Of a stretch of DNA of 64,000 bases, positions 9,790 to 18,850 are shown piece after piece. The notes beneath the pieces are model-generated. The model ran no database searches. It saw only the letters and a list, made by a program, of their open reading frames with translations, and was not told the origin of the DNA. The first letter of the stretch is position 1, and every line of letters begins with the position of its first letter. Source of the DNA: Sclerotiophoma versabilis (taxonomy: Eukaryota; Ascomycota; Dothideomycetes; Pleosporales; Didymellaceae); assembly GCA_012274445.1 (NCBI GenBank), contig JAAROD010000004.1, positions 1,550,001-1,614,000 of the forward strand. The letters are read 5' to 3'. The position numbers were made by a program, and so were the translations under genes.

Positions 9790-10758
9790 ATGGTCAAGGT
9801 AGTTTTTGGAGGCGGTTGCTTTAGGGACCAGGATGCTCTAGGCAGTTTCCAGACCACAGAGAAGGTTACAGAGGTCATCGACCTTCTTCTCGACTTGGGC
9901 GTAACCACCATCGACACAGCACGCATCTACCCAGGCTCCGAAGACGCCATCGGCCGACAAGAAAAGCGCACCCAATTCACCATCGATACCAAGCTGCCCG
10001 GTGGCATGGTGCCAGGCAGCGCACACAAGGACACCATCGTCGCGCACGCCAAAGAAGCTCTCGACAAAGTCAAAATCAAGCAATTCGACATCATCTACCT
10101 GCACTTCCCAGCCCAGGACGTGCCAATCGAAGAAACACTTGCCGGCTTCAACGAAGCACACAAGCAGGGCCTCTTCCGCCGCTTCGGCCTAAGCAACCAC
10201 TCCCCAGAACAAGTCCAACACATCTACGACCTAGCCAAGTCAAAAGGCTACCCGCTCCCTGAAGTCTACCAGGGCAACTACAACCCGCTCGCGCGCCACT
10301 TTGAAAAAGACCTCTTCCCACTCCTCCGCAAGCTGGGCATAGTCTTCTACGCCTACTCGCCCCTCGCAGGCGGCTTCCTGACCAAAACCCCCGCCCAGCT
10401 CGACGCCGGCATCGGCCGCTTCAGCAAGGACATCCTCGGCGGCATGTACAGCAGCATGTATGACAAGCCGCTGCTGCGCGAGGCCCTGAACGAGTGGAAC
10501 GCCATCGCCACCAAGGAAGGTGTGAGCAACGCCGAGCTGGCGTACAGGTGGGTTGCGCACCACTCTGCGCTGACAGAGGAAGGCGACGGCGTGCTCTTCG
10601 GCGCGAGCAAACTCAGCCAAATCGAGCAGACTGTCAACGGTATTAAGAAGGGCAAGTTGAGTGCGCAGGCAGTGCAGAGCATCGATCGCGTGTGGGACAG
10701 CATTGAAGCTGTGGCGCCGGTCGACAACTATGTGTGGTTCCTAGGGACGAAGAAGTAG
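9790..10758 (+). CDS. Aldo-keto reductase (AKR7 / aflatoxin-aldehyde reductase type)
   Basis: A single exon of 322 residues starts at the ATG at 9790 (MVKVVFGGGCF); the frame is open further upstream but only through a TTG and repeat sequence. It is a TIM-barrel NADPH oxidoreductase. The catalytic tetrad is visible as Asp in TTIDTARIYPGSED, Tyr in the same segment, Lys in TIDTKLPGG and His in IIYLHFPAQD. Downstream, RFGLSNHSPEQVQHIYDLA and YQGNYNPLARHFEKDLFPLL are typical of AKR7-like fungal reductases. VLFGASKLSQIEQTVNGI is the cofactor-binding C-terminal part. Such enzymes reduce dialdehydes and other carbonyls. The gene lies next to a decayed polyketide synthase remnant, so an earlier role beside a biosynthetic cluster is possible but unproven. 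Confidence 0.9.
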   Translation: MVKVVFGGGCFRDQDALGSFQTTEKVTEVIDLLLDLGVTTIDTARIYPGSEDAIGRQEKRTQFTIDTKLPGGMVPGSAHKDTIVAHAKEALDKVKIKQFDIIYLHFPAQDVPIEETLAGFNEAHKQGLFRRFGLSNHSPEQVQHIYDLAKSKGYPLPEVYQGNYNPLARHFEKDLFPLLRKLGIVFYAYSPLAGGFLTKTPAQLDAGIGRFSKDILGGMYSSMYDKPLLREALNEWNAIATKEGVSNAELAYRWVAHHSALTEEGDGVLFGASKLSQIEQTVNGIKKGKLSAQAVQSIDRVWDSIEAVAPVDNYVWFLGTKK

Positions 10759-11593
10759 GCGCTGAATTTGAAATTGAATTGAATTGAATTTGAAATTGAA
10801 TTGAATTGAATTGAAGTGAATTGAATCGAAATCGAAAATCTCAAATCAAGCAACGCGAAACGACCTAACTGATGCAACATTCACCCACACCTGAAATGAT
10901 TATGAGTGCACGCACGCATGACACAATGCAAATCTTGATCCATCAAGTCCACGCACTTTTTTTTTTTTAACACACTGGCTTTAATCCACCCCCTTGAAAT
11001 GGTTCGTATTACAATTCAGTTTGTCCTGATACACCTACCTACAGTGCCGTCTTAATTCTACCCATAACACTACAGACAGTCCAGTGGTAGTCGTTTGAAA
11101 CGCATCCAAACAGTACGGCAGTGTAGTGTAGTGTAGTGTATGTATGAGTTATATTATTAATAAACAAAACCCATTATTTATTGTAATTCGGTAGCTCACT
11201 TAAATAATTTCAATAATTTCAATAATTTCAATAATTATAGAAAAGACTCAACTACATCTACAGTACATACAGTACGAGCAGGGTAATTAATTATTAGAAT
11301 CACAATTTATTTCCATGTGCATATCCATCTCCAGCCTTCAACACACCGAAGTTGAAAACTCGGATACTTGCACATGTGAAAAAAAATAAAAAATATACTA
11401 CGTTACTACGAGGGTCTCGTACAGTGATTGTGTCGTACAGTGATTGTGTCGTACAGTGATTGTGTCGTATAGTGACTATTTTCAATCACAAACTCTTAGA
11501 AGCTAAATAGACAGTTACATCTACATAATGTGTAGGCATTTAAAGAAACATTGTGTAGATATCGGCTAGCTTAGTATTTATTATTAAACACTT
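10759..11593. repeat. AT-rich block with microsatellites
   Basis: There is no gene in this stretch. It contains (ttgaa)n variants at 10762-10836, a gtagtgta run at about 11122-11142, four copies of caataattt around 11203-11236, and 3.5 copies of a 16-bp unit (cgtacagtgattgtgt) at 11418-11475. Base composition is clearly more AT-rich than the flanking genes. Short frames in it have no recognisable content. Confidence 0.8.
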
Positions 11594-11864
11594 TCAGCAC
11601 GGGAAGAACGCAAGATCAAAGAGAACGTTCTTGTTGCGCTGCTGAAGAGACTGTGGAAGAGCTTGATGATGGATGTAGATTTACTTGATGTGAGTAGCTC
11701 TCTAAATGTGCATGGTGCCGATTCGCTGGTTGCGGTGGGAATAAAGAATCGGAAGTCAGCACGAGACAAATGTAGTAGTTACTATGTTTGAGATACTGCA
11801 GGCGGCTAGTATTGCACGTTTGATAAATAAGATTACCGGGATGGTTGCTAAGAAGAATGACTAA
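11594..11864 (+). pseudogene. Remnant of the C-terminal ACP domain of a polyketide synthase
   Basis: Read on the plus strand, 11594 onward gives an ACP-like helix (ALLKRLWKSLMMDVDLLD), then LNVHGADSLVAVGIKN with the intact Ser of the phosphopantetheine site (GxDSL). The frame then breaks in a degenerate stretch around 11760-11785. In the next frame it resumes as VVTMFEILQAASIARLINKI, ending with TGMVAKKND and a stop at 11862-11864. This order is that of the terminal ACP of fungal highly reducing PKSs. No ketosynthase, acyltransferase or reductase sequence is recognisable upstream, where the DNA is AT-rich repeat. It is therefore a decayed end of a lost gene. The domain identity is strong; the PKS subclass is an inference from the sequence style. 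Confidence 0.75.
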
Positions 11865-12084
11865 TGAGGACTCCAACAGTAGCGAGAGTATGGGTGGCGA
11901 GGGACGCGAGAGGGACAGGCTTCAAATGGAGGATCGTGATGGAATGGGCTAGCAAAATAAGCCTCAGATGTCATTGCTTTGCCGACATCCACTAGATGCG
12001 TGCTCAGCTTTCTATGTTACATTTGTACAGACTCACTTTACATATCTATCCCCAAATCGTACAATCCGCGCAAACAAGCTGTAT

Positions 12085-13366
12085 CTATGCCTCGCACTTC
12101 TGTAGCTGTTCTCTGATGTAGGCAGGGTATCCGCTCCTCAGCTCGACCTCACCTCTCTTCTGCAGCTTAGGTACAGCATCCAAGCCCTCATCCAAAACCT
12201 TCTTGATCCTGCTCTCGTACTCAGCAGCCTCTGCCGCAAGGGGCATTTCTGAGCCCAATACTACCTTCGATGTTTTGAGTGCATTCCAGACAACAAGCAA
12301 TTCGAAAAGACCTTGGCAGTAATGGTTGATGGCGTCCGTCTGCTGGCTCTTGTTCTTGAAGTCTGATTCTGTCTTTGTGCTACAGGCGGCGACACGATCG
12401 ATCGAGTCCTGGGCTTGAACTGATACCGGTTCGTGAGACGATTGAGGCTTTGCAGCGGCGTTGTCCTGCTTCAGCGCGTTGACGAGGCGATTGGCAAGTG
12501 TCTTGACAATCTCAACATCGCCTTTGTGTTTCTGGGCGACAACAGCTGCCAGCTCCGTAGGTACGGCAATGACGTACGGCTTGCTCCTCCAATCGGTCTG
12601 TGCCATCTTCGCGCCCTTGGGCTGGACTTTGTGGTGCTCCTCCTCTTCCATCAATTCCACAATCTGTCGTGCATAGCGCAGTGCCTTGACGGTCTCTTCC
12701 ATATCCCAGTCAGATTCGGCAGCCCGGTCGTGCGCGCCCTTCAAGACCTTCGAGGTAACATTGTAGTTGCTCAATCGCAGCCCCGTGGCCTTGACTCTCT
12801 GCAGCGCCTTCAAGACGATGTTGTGGTGTCCGTTTTCATTTAACTTGCGTACAACCATCTCCTGCCATTCTGTCTTAATCGCAATGCCAGCGCTGTGGTA
12901 GCCTTCCAGAACACGCACAACGTTCTCCCAATCTGCCGTTGTCTCACTTCGGTCTATAACGTCCTTCAGAGTTTCCCATCTGCTCGGCCTAAAATTGCGA
13001 TCGATGAACTCGAGAGGAAGGGTTACATCGCCAATCGTGACTTCGACAGGCTCGGTCTCCAGCTTCGCGCGCGAGCTCTGCTTGTAGACAAGCTTCTGCT
13101 GTTCTCTCGTCAGGTGCTCGGGCAAGAGGACCTTGGAGTTTATCTTTGCAAGCAGAGACGAGAGTTCCGTGGAGGAGGGTTCGAGGAAGACAGGAAGACC
13201 GCCTATGTATTCGTCAATGCTGTCTACTGCTGGGGATTTGAGGCATATGCGCACCCTTCGATCGCACTGCACTCCTAGAGAATGCGCGGCGCGAGCTATG
13301 GGCATATGCGGCAACACCGCTTGAGTTGCGCAGTGCCGATTGGCAGCTCCGCCGTATTGAATGCAT
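12085..13366 (-). CDS. Predicted mitochondrial protein of unknown function
   Basis: The main frame is uninterrupted from an ATG at 13305 to the stop at 12085 (406 residues; MPIARAAHSLGVQC). A second ATG at 13366, in another frame, encodes an Arg/Ser-rich presequence (MHSIRRSCQSALRNSSG, then RRAFSRSAVR) that looks like a mitochondrial targeting signal. Joining it to the main frame needs a short intron of length 1 mod 3. One candidate is a 49-nt intron starting GTGCAG and ending CAGTAG, which would join RRAFSR to NSIDEYIGG. The mature part is mostly helical with PPR-like spacing (DWENVVRVLEGYHSAGI, VLKALQRVKATGLRL), and the C-terminus is charged. I do not recognise the family. The N-terminal structure is unresolved. 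Confidence 0.65.
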
Positions 13367-13445
13367 GGTGATGTGTGGTTGATGGCCTCCACAATTCGCG
13401 ATCAGATGTCGATGCTCAGAAAAGTTTGCTGACTAAGAACTCCGA

Positions 13446-13487
13446 ACATCGTGGCTTCCGCCTCAGCCACTACGGAAGCCACGATGT
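13446..13487. promoter_or_regulatory. 15-bp perfect inverted repeat in a divergent promoter
   Basis: The left arm acatcgtggcttccg (13446-13460) and right arm cggaagccacgatgt (13473-13487) are exact reverse complements separated by 12 bp. The element lies in the 165-bp gap between the divergent mitochondrial-protein gene and the Naa38 gene. It could be a dimeric transcription-factor site or, if transcribed, a stable hairpin. No known operator was recognised. Confidence 0.7.
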
Positions 13488-13531
13488 AGCACCCCACTTA
13501 AAGCACAGCCTACCAAGACATTGCCGCTGAT

Positions 13532-13980
13532 ATGCCTGCGCAGAGGTACAGCTGGTACCTCCCATACTTGAAATCACCCACCAAAAACGAAGACAAAGCC
13601 GACAACGCCATGGACAACGAACAAGCGACATTCTGGCTCTCGCAATTTATTGGCAAGAACCTGCGCATACATGCTTCTGATGGCCGTGTTTTTGGTGGCC
13701 AAATGAAGTGCACTGACAAGGTGTGTTTACCGCTGCCATAGCTGTGATGTTGTACTGACGACCGCAGGACCGCAACATCATCCTGTCACTTGCTTATGAG
13801 TACCGTGCGCCGTCTGCTGAGGCCATTCGTAAGGCTGTTGAAGGGTCAGGAAAGCCATCTGCAAGCGTAGCGTGGAGCAGTCGCTACGTGGGCCTGGTCG
13901 TCGTGCCAGGACAGCACATCAAGAAGATCGAATTCGAAGAGAGTACGCTGCCAGGTCAAAAAAGTGGGGTCATTTTGTGA
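13532..13980 (+). CDS. NAA38: NatC auxiliary subunit Naa38 (Lsm-domain protein)
   Basis: Two exons (13532-13720 and 13768-13980, 47-nt intron GTGTGT...CAG) give 133 residues from MPAQRYSWYLPYL; an internal ATG at codon 27 (MDNEQATFWL) is an alternative start. The Lsm/Sm fold is visible as FIGKNLRIHASDGRVFGGQM (Sm1: G-x-x-L and DGR-x-x-G), then CTDKDRNIILSLAYEY and, near the C-terminus, RYVGLVVVPGQHIKKIEF (Sm2: V-x-G-x-H-I-x-x-I). The position of the VPG turn matches the LSMD1/Naa38/Mak31 group. In that group the small Sm-like subunit joins Naa30 and Naa35 in N-terminal acetylation of Met-hydrophobic proteins on the ribosome. The insert between the two Sm motifs (AIRKAVEGSGKPSAS) is normal for fungal members. 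Confidence 0.85.
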
Positions 13981-15347
13981 GACAATCAGGACCTTCACTC
14001 ACCACATCGAACGACGCGCATGCACGTGATTCACTGTCCTTCACTAGTGTACTGTCGTCACGGCACAGACCGAACTTGAGGGGATCCTATCAGTCACGTC
14101 TTGACAAGATTCATCGCACTGCAGCAGTCTGGCGGCTGTCAAGTGTGCAGCGTTTTTTTTCCCCAGTCCTGGGCAAAATATCGTTTGCACTGCAAGGTTC
14201 GGTCGGTGCACCGAATAAACCCGTATTGAGAACTGCTCCACCTCTCGAAATCGATCTTCTCGCTACCTCCAACAATCTTTTTGTCAAGTCAACTCTTCAG
14301 GTCTCACATACCTAAACTATTGAGGGCCTCTGCGACACCGTCCACAAGGCTCCTCAGAAAAGTTAATCAACGGCCGCGATCCCTCCAAATCCTGGGTCAC
14401 GCCTTCTAAAGTACTAAAGACACTAGCGATACGAACACTCTCACCACGCATGAAGCGATAGCACAGCCAGCGACTATACTTGTCCATATCTAAGATATGT
14501 CCTCCCCTGGCAAGCTTCCCTATGAGCTGCGCAACATTATCTGGACTACGCACTTATGAGTGACATCAAACACCCTAAAGAACCACCCAACACCAAACGA
14601 TGTGATCTATCACACCAGCGCTGGGCTGTTCACTACTTGTCGCTCGATATCTACACAGACGTGATACGCACCAGTGCGTCTCAAAATACTGGCGTTCAAC
14701 GTTAGAACACCGAGAAAACCGGGGCTGTGTATACTGCTGGCCAACTTGGAGAGGCTAGAGCAAGCTGAAAACAATGGCTTGAGGTTGAATCTGGAGACCA
14801 TGAAGGATGTCATTACGCCTACCCGGAAGCGACCAAAGAACCGTAGACTCAAACCATTTGAAGCACCTATTGCGGTGTGGATCACAAGACGCGGGCTGTT
14901 TTAAGCATAGGCTGCGGACCATTCTGACGCTACATGCGGGCGATTACGTCACGACATTATGACTGCCTTCAGAACCCTCAAAGGTTTATGGTACTGACCT
15001 GTCTGGGTAAGGATTGACTAAGCCTTCCGACGAAACGGCTCTCATATATCCCTGGCGATAAAGCCTAGCGGATCTGCATAGTAAATAGATAGAAGCATGG
15101 CGTAGAAACAGTGTTTCCAAGAATTGTGTGAGCATCTCTGCTTGCTGCACGGTGATCCCATGATTCCCTTTGGGCATCCAATTGGTAGCCCATGTACACA
15201 TCGGCTATACACGCCTCGCCACGCATCGCACCAGCCCGTAAAACACCTAGCTCCCGCACCTGCATTACAGCCGTTCGAAGTACATCTCCACTGGTTCGTG
15301 ACTCAATTGCAACGCACCACATCCATTCTGACCATCCTCGCTGCAAA
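13981..15347. other. Gene-poor interval, 1.37 kb
   Basis: Between the Naa38 stop and the short-chain dehydrogenase start, the only coding trace is the LPYELR fragment at 14496. The rest has short frames without domains. The last 150 bp are the presumed promoter of the dehydrogenase gene. Confidence 0.45.
14496..14904 (+). pseudogene. Possible relic of a 2EXR-type fungal protein
   Basis: An ATG at 14496 opens MSSPGKLPYELRNIIWTTHL and then meets a stop. The LPYELRxxIW signature is the usual opening of fungal 2EXR-domain proteins. Further on, another frame contains PNDVIYHTSAGLFTTCRSI before another stop, and an open stretch continues to 14904. The pieces cannot be joined into one frame with clear introns. 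I call it a relic with low certainty; a small real gene with missed introns is the alternative. Confidence 0.3.
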
Positions 15348-16318
15348 ATGCCAACCAACGGAGCTGCGAATCTACACGGCAAGACGGTCTTGATAACCGG
15401 CGCATCCTCCGGCATCGGACGGTCCTGCGCTTTTGAATTCGCACGCACAAGTCCGCAATCCATGAGGCTGATACTCACAGCGCGACGCATCGACCGCTTA
15501 CATGAGATTGCCAAACAAATCACACAAGAGCTAGGCGAGGGCGTGGAAATCCACGTCATCAAGCTGGACGTCAGCAAGCCTGACGAAGTCAGTAGGCTAT
15601 GGACGGAGTTACCAGAGCAGTTCGGGGACGTGGACATACTGGTAAATAATGCGGGATTCATGTCCGGCTATGAGCGCGCACCAGACATTCCATCATCGAT
15701 CATTGACGATGTGTGGGCTACAAATGTCACAGGTTTGATCAACATGACGCAGGGGTTCTTGAAGATTGCAAAGAGGAGGGGGGAGGGTGGCAGGGGCGAT
15801 GTCGTTATGATTGGGAGTATAGCGGGGAGGGAGGCGTACGCGGGTGGCTCGATTTATTGTGCTAGCAAAGCGGCGGTTAAGAGCTTTACGGATGCTTTGA
15901 GAAGAGAGCTGGTTGCTACAAGGATTAGGATTGTTACTGTTGATCCTGGACAGGTGCTGACGGTGAGAGTTTCGAAGCGGTTCAGACGGTGTGAGTTGCT
16001 GATTGGGTTTGCCAGGAGTTCACGGTCATACGGAATCGAGGTGATGAAGCATCAGCAGACAAAGTCTATGAGTGAGTTCATCAACTTATTATGGGTCTCC
16101 GGAATGGTAACGCTGACCTGAAGAAGAGGGTGTGATCCACTAACACCCGATGACATTGCAGAAGTGGTTGTTTTCTCCTGTGGTAGAAGGGAGAATGTGG
16201 TGGTTGCAGATTCCATGCTGTTTCCAAACTATCAGGTATGTACGGTTGGAACCTTCTATGGCTCTACGCTTATAGAATCGGACAGGCATCGGCACTTGAC
16301 CTCCATCGTAGATTATAA
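15348..16318 (+). CDS. Short-chain dehydrogenase/reductase (YMR226c/Ydfg-like)
   Basis: Four exons (15348-15962, 16016-16071, 16127-16235, 16286-16318) give 270 residues from MPTNGAANLHGKT. The Rossmann glycine motif is TGASSGIG, the structural motif is NNAGF, and the catalytic Ser lies in MIGSIAGREAY with Tyr/Lys in SIYCASKAA. The C-terminal exons give EFTVIRNRGDEASADKVYEG, then PLTPDDIAEVVVFSCGRREN, VVVADSMLFPNYQ and ASALDLHRRL. This LTPDDIAE...VVIADxLxFPxxQ ending is typical of NADP-dependent 3-hydroxyacid or serine dehydrogenases of the YMR226c group. Without splicing the frame goes wrong after VDPGQVLT, which hides the ending. The third exon has an alternative acceptor three bases upstream (gaagaag, NAGNAG type), adding one Arg. 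The substrate is not determined. Confidence 0.88.
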
Positions 16319-16394
16319 GCGGCGCTTGGTTAGTAAAAAACCGCAATCCATATGCACAAACCCGCACTGCTCACAATCCAGTCTCTTATCAGGC

Positions 16395-17453
16395 TCAATT
16401 CTGTACCTCAACCAGAACGAATTCATCGTCATCGTCTTTTAGCGCCTCCTCACTATTGTGTACTAGCTCCCACCTGACACAACAGCACTCGCATTGGTCG
16501 CGCCCACGAAGCATCGCATCATCTCTGAACACATCCGTCATAGTTTGCGCACTAGATCTGCGCTTTCGATTTCTGAGCAGCATACCATCGAACACTTTGT
16601 TGTAAATGTGGTCTTCGTGATCCGCAGTTCCAAACCAAAGGTAAAACTTGGACACCACTTGATGGTATGGTGTGTGTTCTTCTTCGCCAATAAATACGAA
16701 TTCTCGGAACTGATCAATACTCTTGCCGTTCAAGATTGAGATCATCTCTACGAGCACTAAGCCCAAGGAAAAAACATCACTCTTGGAACCATGTTCTTGA
16801 AGTCTGCCATCATCTGACATAGCTTCAGGGGCGGCAAACAATCGGGTTGCAAGCGCTGGGCTGTAAGTCGAGGTTTCGTCCCAAGATTTCACTCGACGAG
16901 AGGAGCTGAAGTCTGTATAGTAGACTGTACCGCTGCGATGTATGATGTTTGCCGGCTTTATGTCTTCGTGAAGTACGTTTTGATAATGTAGGTACGCCAG
17001 TGCTGAAGTCAGGCAGGTAAACCATGTCCGGATCCACCTCTTGTACATGCGCATTTCTCCTGCTGTAGTTTTCTTGCAGACTTCGTCGAAGACATGCTCA
17101 AGGTCGCAATCGCCAGAAGGCATAGTAAGTATGAAGATGTTTGAGCGTTCGTAATAGCATCCAATCGCAGTAACGACATGTCGATGGCTTATGCATCGCA
17201 AATTGTTGACTTCAGACTTCAGACTCGCTAGCTGCAGCTCAGCGCGTTTCTTATTTCGGACGATGGCTACGCGTTTTCTTGCAAGAGGCACGTTATATCC
17301 GGGAACAATGACTTCTTGAACCTCAGTCATATTACCCCAACCCAGTGTTCCGCGCTCTGTTACTTGAAGTGGCGTGTCTCCACGCACGCTCCAGAGGAAT
17401 TCTTCTCTGTCGACTTGCCATCCACACAGCTCGCTCGCTACCGAATTGCACAT
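16395..17453 (-). CDS. Divergent Ser/Thr protein kinase (array member 1)
   Basis: The kinase is read from an ATG at 17453 (MCNSVASELCGWQV) to a stop at 16395, 352 residues. The same frame is open to an ATG at 17663, but that extra part resembles the C-terminal tail of the neighbouring kinase pseudogene. Kinase landmarks are a poor glycine loop (LGWGNMTEVQEV), RKRVAI for the ATP-contacting lysine, LHEDIKPANII in place of HRDLKxxN, YTDFSSS in place of DFG, FAAPEAM for APE, and KSDVFSLGLVLVEM for the F helix. The catalytic Asp, Lys and Asn are present, and DFS keeps the metal-binding Asp, so activity is possible. The short C-terminus ends in an acidic patch (LKDDDDEFVLVEV). It belongs to the same paralogue family as the three loci upstream. 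Confidence 0.72.
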   Translation of the reverse strand: MCNSVASELCGWQVDREEFLWSVRGDTPLQVTERGTLGWGNMTEVQEVIVPGYNVPLARKRVAIVRNKKRAELQLASLKSEVNNLRCISHRHVVTAIGCYYERSNIFILTMPSGDCDLEHVFDEVCKKTTAGEMRMYKRWIRTWFTCLTSALAYLHYQNVLHEDIKPANIIHRSGTVYYTDFSSSRRVKSWDETSTYSPALATRLFAAPEAMSDDGRLQEHGSKSDVFSLGLVLVEMISILNGKSIDQFREFVFIGEEEHTPYHQVVSKFYLWFGTADHEDHIYNKVFDGMLLRNRKRRSSAQTMTDVFRDDAMLRGRDQCECCCVRWELVHNSEEALKDDDDEFVLVEVQN

Positions 17454-17501
17454 GCTGGTGCAGGGACACACGATGTTGTGTCCAAAGAAGGCAACGCTTT
17501 T

Positions 17502-18850
17502 TATCAGAAATGTCGCGGCGACACTCCCAGCGCTTGCGCCACGCCTCTCAACGTAGACGTTTGGATGTAACATAAGCGTTAAGCAGTCCTTGTACAGAGC
17601 TTCGGTGTTCAAATCACTGATACCCTTGTGAACATTTTCAAACCAATCTTGCATCCCAATCATCCATTTACATTGCAATTTCTCTTCCCTTGAACTGATC
17701 GATCAGAGATCGAAAGGCGGCACCAGTTATAGCCCCTTGAGAACCTGAGCCGTAATTGACGTCATACTTAAGCGCGATCTTTTCCAGCCCGAGGAGTGTT
17801 CGCCCTGACAATACTGTCAGCATTTCGGCAAATACGACTCCAGGAAAAAAAAAGGTCCATTGCGCGATAAGCGCATCTCCTTCCAGGAAAGAACCCTGCG
17901 ATTGGACGGAAATTGAACCCAATCAGGACGATGCTGTTCCCACTGAGTACAGAATTGTTGGAGGAGATATCCGTGTGACATATGTTCTGGCGATGTAAGA
18001 AGTCCAACGCAGAGGACATACACATGAACCACCTTTTGAGATTCATTTGCATGTCGGGCGTCGTCACCACATCCTGACCCGCCGATAATATTGAGTACAA
18101 CGTTTGCTCGACGACAGGAGAGAAGAGGATGTTCAGAGACTGGTGGCCATTGTCCGGGTAACAGCCAAGGATGGTGGGAAGATGAGGATGCTCCAAGGGC
18201 CAAAGCATATCAATGCTTTCTTTTATCTCTTTCTTTCGCATGTTACTCCTCCCCCTTTGAGATGACACATAAACATAGCGTCGCATTATGCTTGTAAGCC
18301 CGCCGTTAGTCGTCACCTTATCCAATCTCTCTTGTGCTTGGGAGACCACATTCCTGACCACATGAATCTCAGTCGTGCGAGAAAACTGTCCATCCCAAAG
18401 AGATTTTCTCGCTGAGATCTGCCAGCCGCAAACTTCGGCAACACGGTTCAATGCTTCCTGTCGTTCTGGGTGCTCTATGACTGCAATGTCAGCGGAGCTA
18501 CCTGAAGGCAACGCGTCCATACCGTTTTCTTGATCCAAGATGTAGCTCGGTGAATATTCATCGGCATTGAAAGGGCATATCTGCCCTTCGGGCGGGAAGG
18601 GGCCAAGGTCTGCACGTTCTTGTATCCATCGCTTGGTACCCAGGCCTGCAACCAGTTGGGACGTGAGGGCACGATAAGTAGTGATCCAGTACCCAGATAC
18701 ACCTTCATTTTAACCAATTCCACTCCCTTATTGCACACTTGTACCGGGACCAAGATAGCGTTCAATGTCGGCTATTGTAACTTCTCGTGCGATACCCTCC
18801 CCTGGAAGAAACCACTGATGCTTCCCGGACATATTCGACGACGGCGCCTA
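17502..18850 (-). pseudogene. Kinase pseudogene (array member 2), frameshifted and active-site dead
   Basis: The locus begins near 18850 with WFLPGEGIAREVTIADIERY, then two in-frame stops, then SGYWITTYRALTSQLVAG. A kinase frame follows (18538-17768) with RVAEVCGWQISARKSLW and LEHPHLPTILGCYPDNGHQS. The catalytic loop is degenerate: CHTDISSNNSV keeps Asp and Asn but has lost the lysine, and the DFG position reads GFN. A frame change puts the F-helix part (GVVFAEMLTVLSG, 17922-17668) in another frame, and a further change puts the C-terminal tail (DWFENVHKGIS...LTLMLHP...SAGSVAATFLI) in the frame of the next kinase. This is a decayed paralogue of the intact neighbours, not a working gene. Confidence 0.78.

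Noticed and set aside
10759..11593. Possible CRISPR-like or telomeric repeat block
   Set aside because: The repeats are simple microsatellites with no spacers and no telomere motif, and the organism is a eukaryote.
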